DNA from: Pseudomonadota bacterium | Lineage (GTDB): Bacteria > Pseudomonadota > Alphaproteobacteria > UBA8366 > JADFVY01 | Reading direction: 5' to 3' | Assembly (NCBI GenBank): GCA_015222795.1 | Contig: JADFVY010000246.1 | Location: 1-5,079 of the forward strand | Length of the DNA stretch: 5,079 nt | Part shown: piece by piece, positions 3,565 to 5,079 of the stretch | Position numbering within the stretch: the stretch's first letter is position 1 | How the letters are laid out: the number at the start of each line of letters is the position of its first letter | Translations under genes and position numbers: made by a program | Notes under the pieces: model-generated | What the model was told of the DNA's origin: nothing | Seen by the model: the letters and a program-made list of their open reading frames with translations, nothing else | Database searches by the model: none

Positions 3565-4977
3565 ATGGCTGATCTGGAACTTGCTTTTACACCCGCGGCC
3601 GAATTGGCCGCGCGGGTTCGCAATCGGGATATCTCACCGGTCGAGATAATGGGGAATTGCCTGGCGCGGATCGAGGAAGTCAATCCGGCGCTTAATTGCT
3701 TTTGCTTTGTGTTTCCCGAAGAGGCGATGGCGTTGGCGAAGGAAGCCGAGGCCGCCATTCTGCGTGGCGACGATGTGGGGCCCTTGCACGGCGTGCCGGT
3801 CGCCATCAAGGATTTCACCCCGACCAAGGGCAAGCGCACGACGAGGGGCTCCAAGACCTTCGAGAACTGGGTGCCGGACCATAACGCGTTGATCGTCGAT
3901 CGGCTATGCGGCGCCGGCGCCATTATGGTCGGTAAAACCACGACACCAGAATTTGCGTATTCCAGCTTTACCAAAAGTCCATTATGGGGAATTACACGCA
4001 ATCCCTGGGACCGGTCCATGACCCCCGGCGGATCCTCGGGCGGTTCGGCCGCGGCCGTGGCCAGCGGTTGCGTCCCCATGGCCGAGGGCACCGACATGGG
4101 CGGCTCGGTGCGCATTCCGGCCTCGTTCTGCGGCATCGTGGGGCTGAAGCCCAGCCTGGGCCGTATACCGATGGATATTCTACCGACCGTCTTCGACAAT
4201 ATCTCGCATTTCGGGCCGCTGACCCGGACTATCGGCGATGCGGCGTTGTTCATGTCGGCGGCGTCCGGGCCGTATGAGCAGGACATCATGTCGGTGAAGG
4301 AGACCGTGGATTTCAACGCGTCCTTGCCCGGGAATATCGCGGGCAAGCGCTTCGCCCTGTCGCTCGATCTGGGTTTCCTGGCGGTTGATGGCGAAGTCCA
4401 GGCGCAAGTGCGTGCCGCCGCCGCCGCCCTGGCCGATGCCGGCGCCCAGATCGAGGAGGTGGACCTCGGCTGGACCAAACAGGCGATGGACTCATGGGGA
4501 GAATATTGGGGTGTTTACCTGGCGGCGTTCTTTGGCGACAAGCTGGAGACCCACCGCGACGAGATGGACCCGGAGGTCGTCAGTCTACTGGAGGCGGGCC
4601 TGGCCATGGACGCCGTGTCCTTCAAGCGGATCGAAATCGTTCGAAGCGAACAGTGGCGGAAACTGGCGCTTCTGTTTGAGAGTTTCGACGCCCTGCTTTG
4701 CCCGACAATGGCCCTGCCCGCGCCGCCGGCGGACGGCAGCGATTCCAACTATGACCGGGTGGACGAGGCCGGCCGTTACCATGCGCTCGACATGACCAGT
4801 GTCTTTAACAATATTGGCCAGTGCCCGGCGCTGTCGGTGCCGGTGGGCTTCACTTCCGGCGGATTGCCCGTCGGACTGCAGATCGTGACACCACGCTTCG
4901 CCGACGTCGAGGCGCTGGCCATCGGCGCCGCGCTTGAGAAGGTGCGGCCTTGGGCGGATAAGCGGCCACCTGTCTGA
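3565..4977 (+). CDS. Amidase-signature family hydrolase
   Basis: 470 residues, full length for the family (about 450-500), cytoplasmic, no signal peptide. Amidase-signature enzymes hydrolyse carboxamide bonds with a Ser-cisSer-Lys triad. All three are visible: Lys82 in PVAIKDF, cis-Ser157 in TPGGSSGGS, and nucleophile Ser181 in GTDMGGSVR, with the family's usual 75- and 24-residue spacings. FCGIVGLKPSLGR (188-200) and the C-terminal PALSVPVGFTSGGLPVGLQ also fit. ATG 3565 has AAAGGGAG (3553-3560) four bases upstream. Substrate is not predictable. The protein resembles GatA and stand-alone amidases alike, but no gatB or gatC is next to it, so a free-standing catabolic or detoxifying amidase is likelier than the tRNA amidotransferase subunit. 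The long minus-strand ORFs across it (3414-4478, 4585-5016) are shadows. It appears to be a single-gene unit preceded by a gene-poor gap and followed by hairpins. Confidence 0.95.
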   Translation: MADLELAFTPAAELAARVRNRDISPVEIMGNCLARIEEVNPALNCFCFVFPEEAMALAKEAEAAILRGDDVGPLHGVPVAIKDFTPTKGKRTTRGSKTFENWVPDHNALIVDRLCGAGAIMVGKTTTPEFAYSSFTKSPLWGITRNPWDRSMTPGGSSGGSAAAVASGCVPMAEGTDMGGSVRIPASFCGIVGLKPSLGRIPMDILPTVFDNISHFGPLTRTIGDAALFMSAASGPYEQDIMSVKETVDFNASLPGNIAGKRFALSLDLGFLAVDGEVQAQVRAAAAALADAGAQIEEVDLGWTKQAMDSWGEYWGVYLAAFFGDKLETHRDEMDPEVVSLLEAGLAMDAVSFKRIEIVRSEQWRKLALLFESFDALLCPTMALPAPPADGSDSNYDRVDEAGRYHALDMTSVFNNIGQCPALSVPVGFTSGGLPVGLQIVTPRFADVEALAIGAALEKVRPWADKRPPV

Positions 4978-4987
4978 CTTCCTGTTG

Positions 4988-5043
4988 GCGCCGAAGCCCG
5001 TAAAAGGGGCGCTCACCGGAACAGCATAAGCACCGCTCCGGTG
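4988..5043. terminator. Two stem-loops after the amidase, possible terminator region
   Basis: The first pairs GCGCC (4988-4992) with GGCGC (5008-5012), with further CC/GG pairing inside. The second pairs CACCGGA (5014-5020) with TCCGGTG (5037-5043) around a 16-nt loop. They begin 10 nt after the amidase stop. No strong T-run follows on the plus strand; on the minus strand TTTT lies at 5005-5002. They may serve transcripts arriving from both sides, but the right neighbour is outside the window. Confidence 0.35.
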
Positions 5044-5079
5044 GCTTCAGGTTTCATTCGGCCGGCTGAACGATAGTGA

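Noticed and set aside
3414..4478. 354-codon minus-strand ORF
   Set aside because: It is antisense to the amidase, whose catalytic motifs are intact. Its composition (Ser/Ala/Arg/Pro) is typical of a shadow in GC-rich DNA.
4585..5016. 143-codon minus-strand ORF
   Set aside because: It is a shadow of the amidase C-terminal part, with no recognisable motif.
5013..5078. Possible C-terminal end of a minus-strand gene entering from the right edge
   Set aside because: Two frames give only 21 and 7 codons before a stop. This is too little to call, although a converging gene would fit the hairpins at 4988-5043.

Overview
The window looks like chromosomal or island DNA from a GC-rich proteobacterium, most likely an alphaproteobacterium. 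This is inferred from the GC-rich third codon positions, the AGGA/GGAG-type ribosome binding sites and the protein style; no taxonomic marker gene is present. Genes are sparse, and roughly 1.8 kb carries no well-supported gene, as is common in accessory DNA.

Left edge: the last 53 codons of a plus-strand gene run in from outside and stop at 164. From 165 to 566 there is a non-coding leader holding a 90-bp stretch of only about 20% GC (268-357), a perfect dyad (217-236) and short direct repeats. It precedes the main unusual gene (567-2003), a 478-residue protein. Its first two thirds have the look of tandem winged-helix plasmid replication initiators. A lysine/arginine-rich linker and a clear Cro/C1-type helix-turn-helix follow. 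After 55 nt without a terminator comes a gene for a 121-residue membrane protein with three or four hydrophobic segments (2059-2424), probably in the same operon.

Middle: 2425-2782 is dense in inverted repeats, including a 28-nt hairpin (2506-2533) with an 11-bp stem, and holds a doubtful 61-codon ORF. A short, very hydrophilic minus-strand gene (2766-2999) follows. From 3000 to 3564 no gene is supported, only AT-rich sequence and dyads.

Right: a complete amidase-signature hydrolase (3565-4977) has its Lys-Ser-Ser catalytic residues intact and is unrelated to its neighbours. Two stem-loops follow it and may end transcription.

The region most worth attention is 165-2782: a Rep-like/HTH protein and a small membrane protein, flanked by AT-rich and dyad-rich DNA. 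This could be a remnant or minimal form of a mobile replicon, or an undescribed two-gene accessory unit. No transposase, integrase, partition genes, CRISPR array, tRNA or rRNA was seen.
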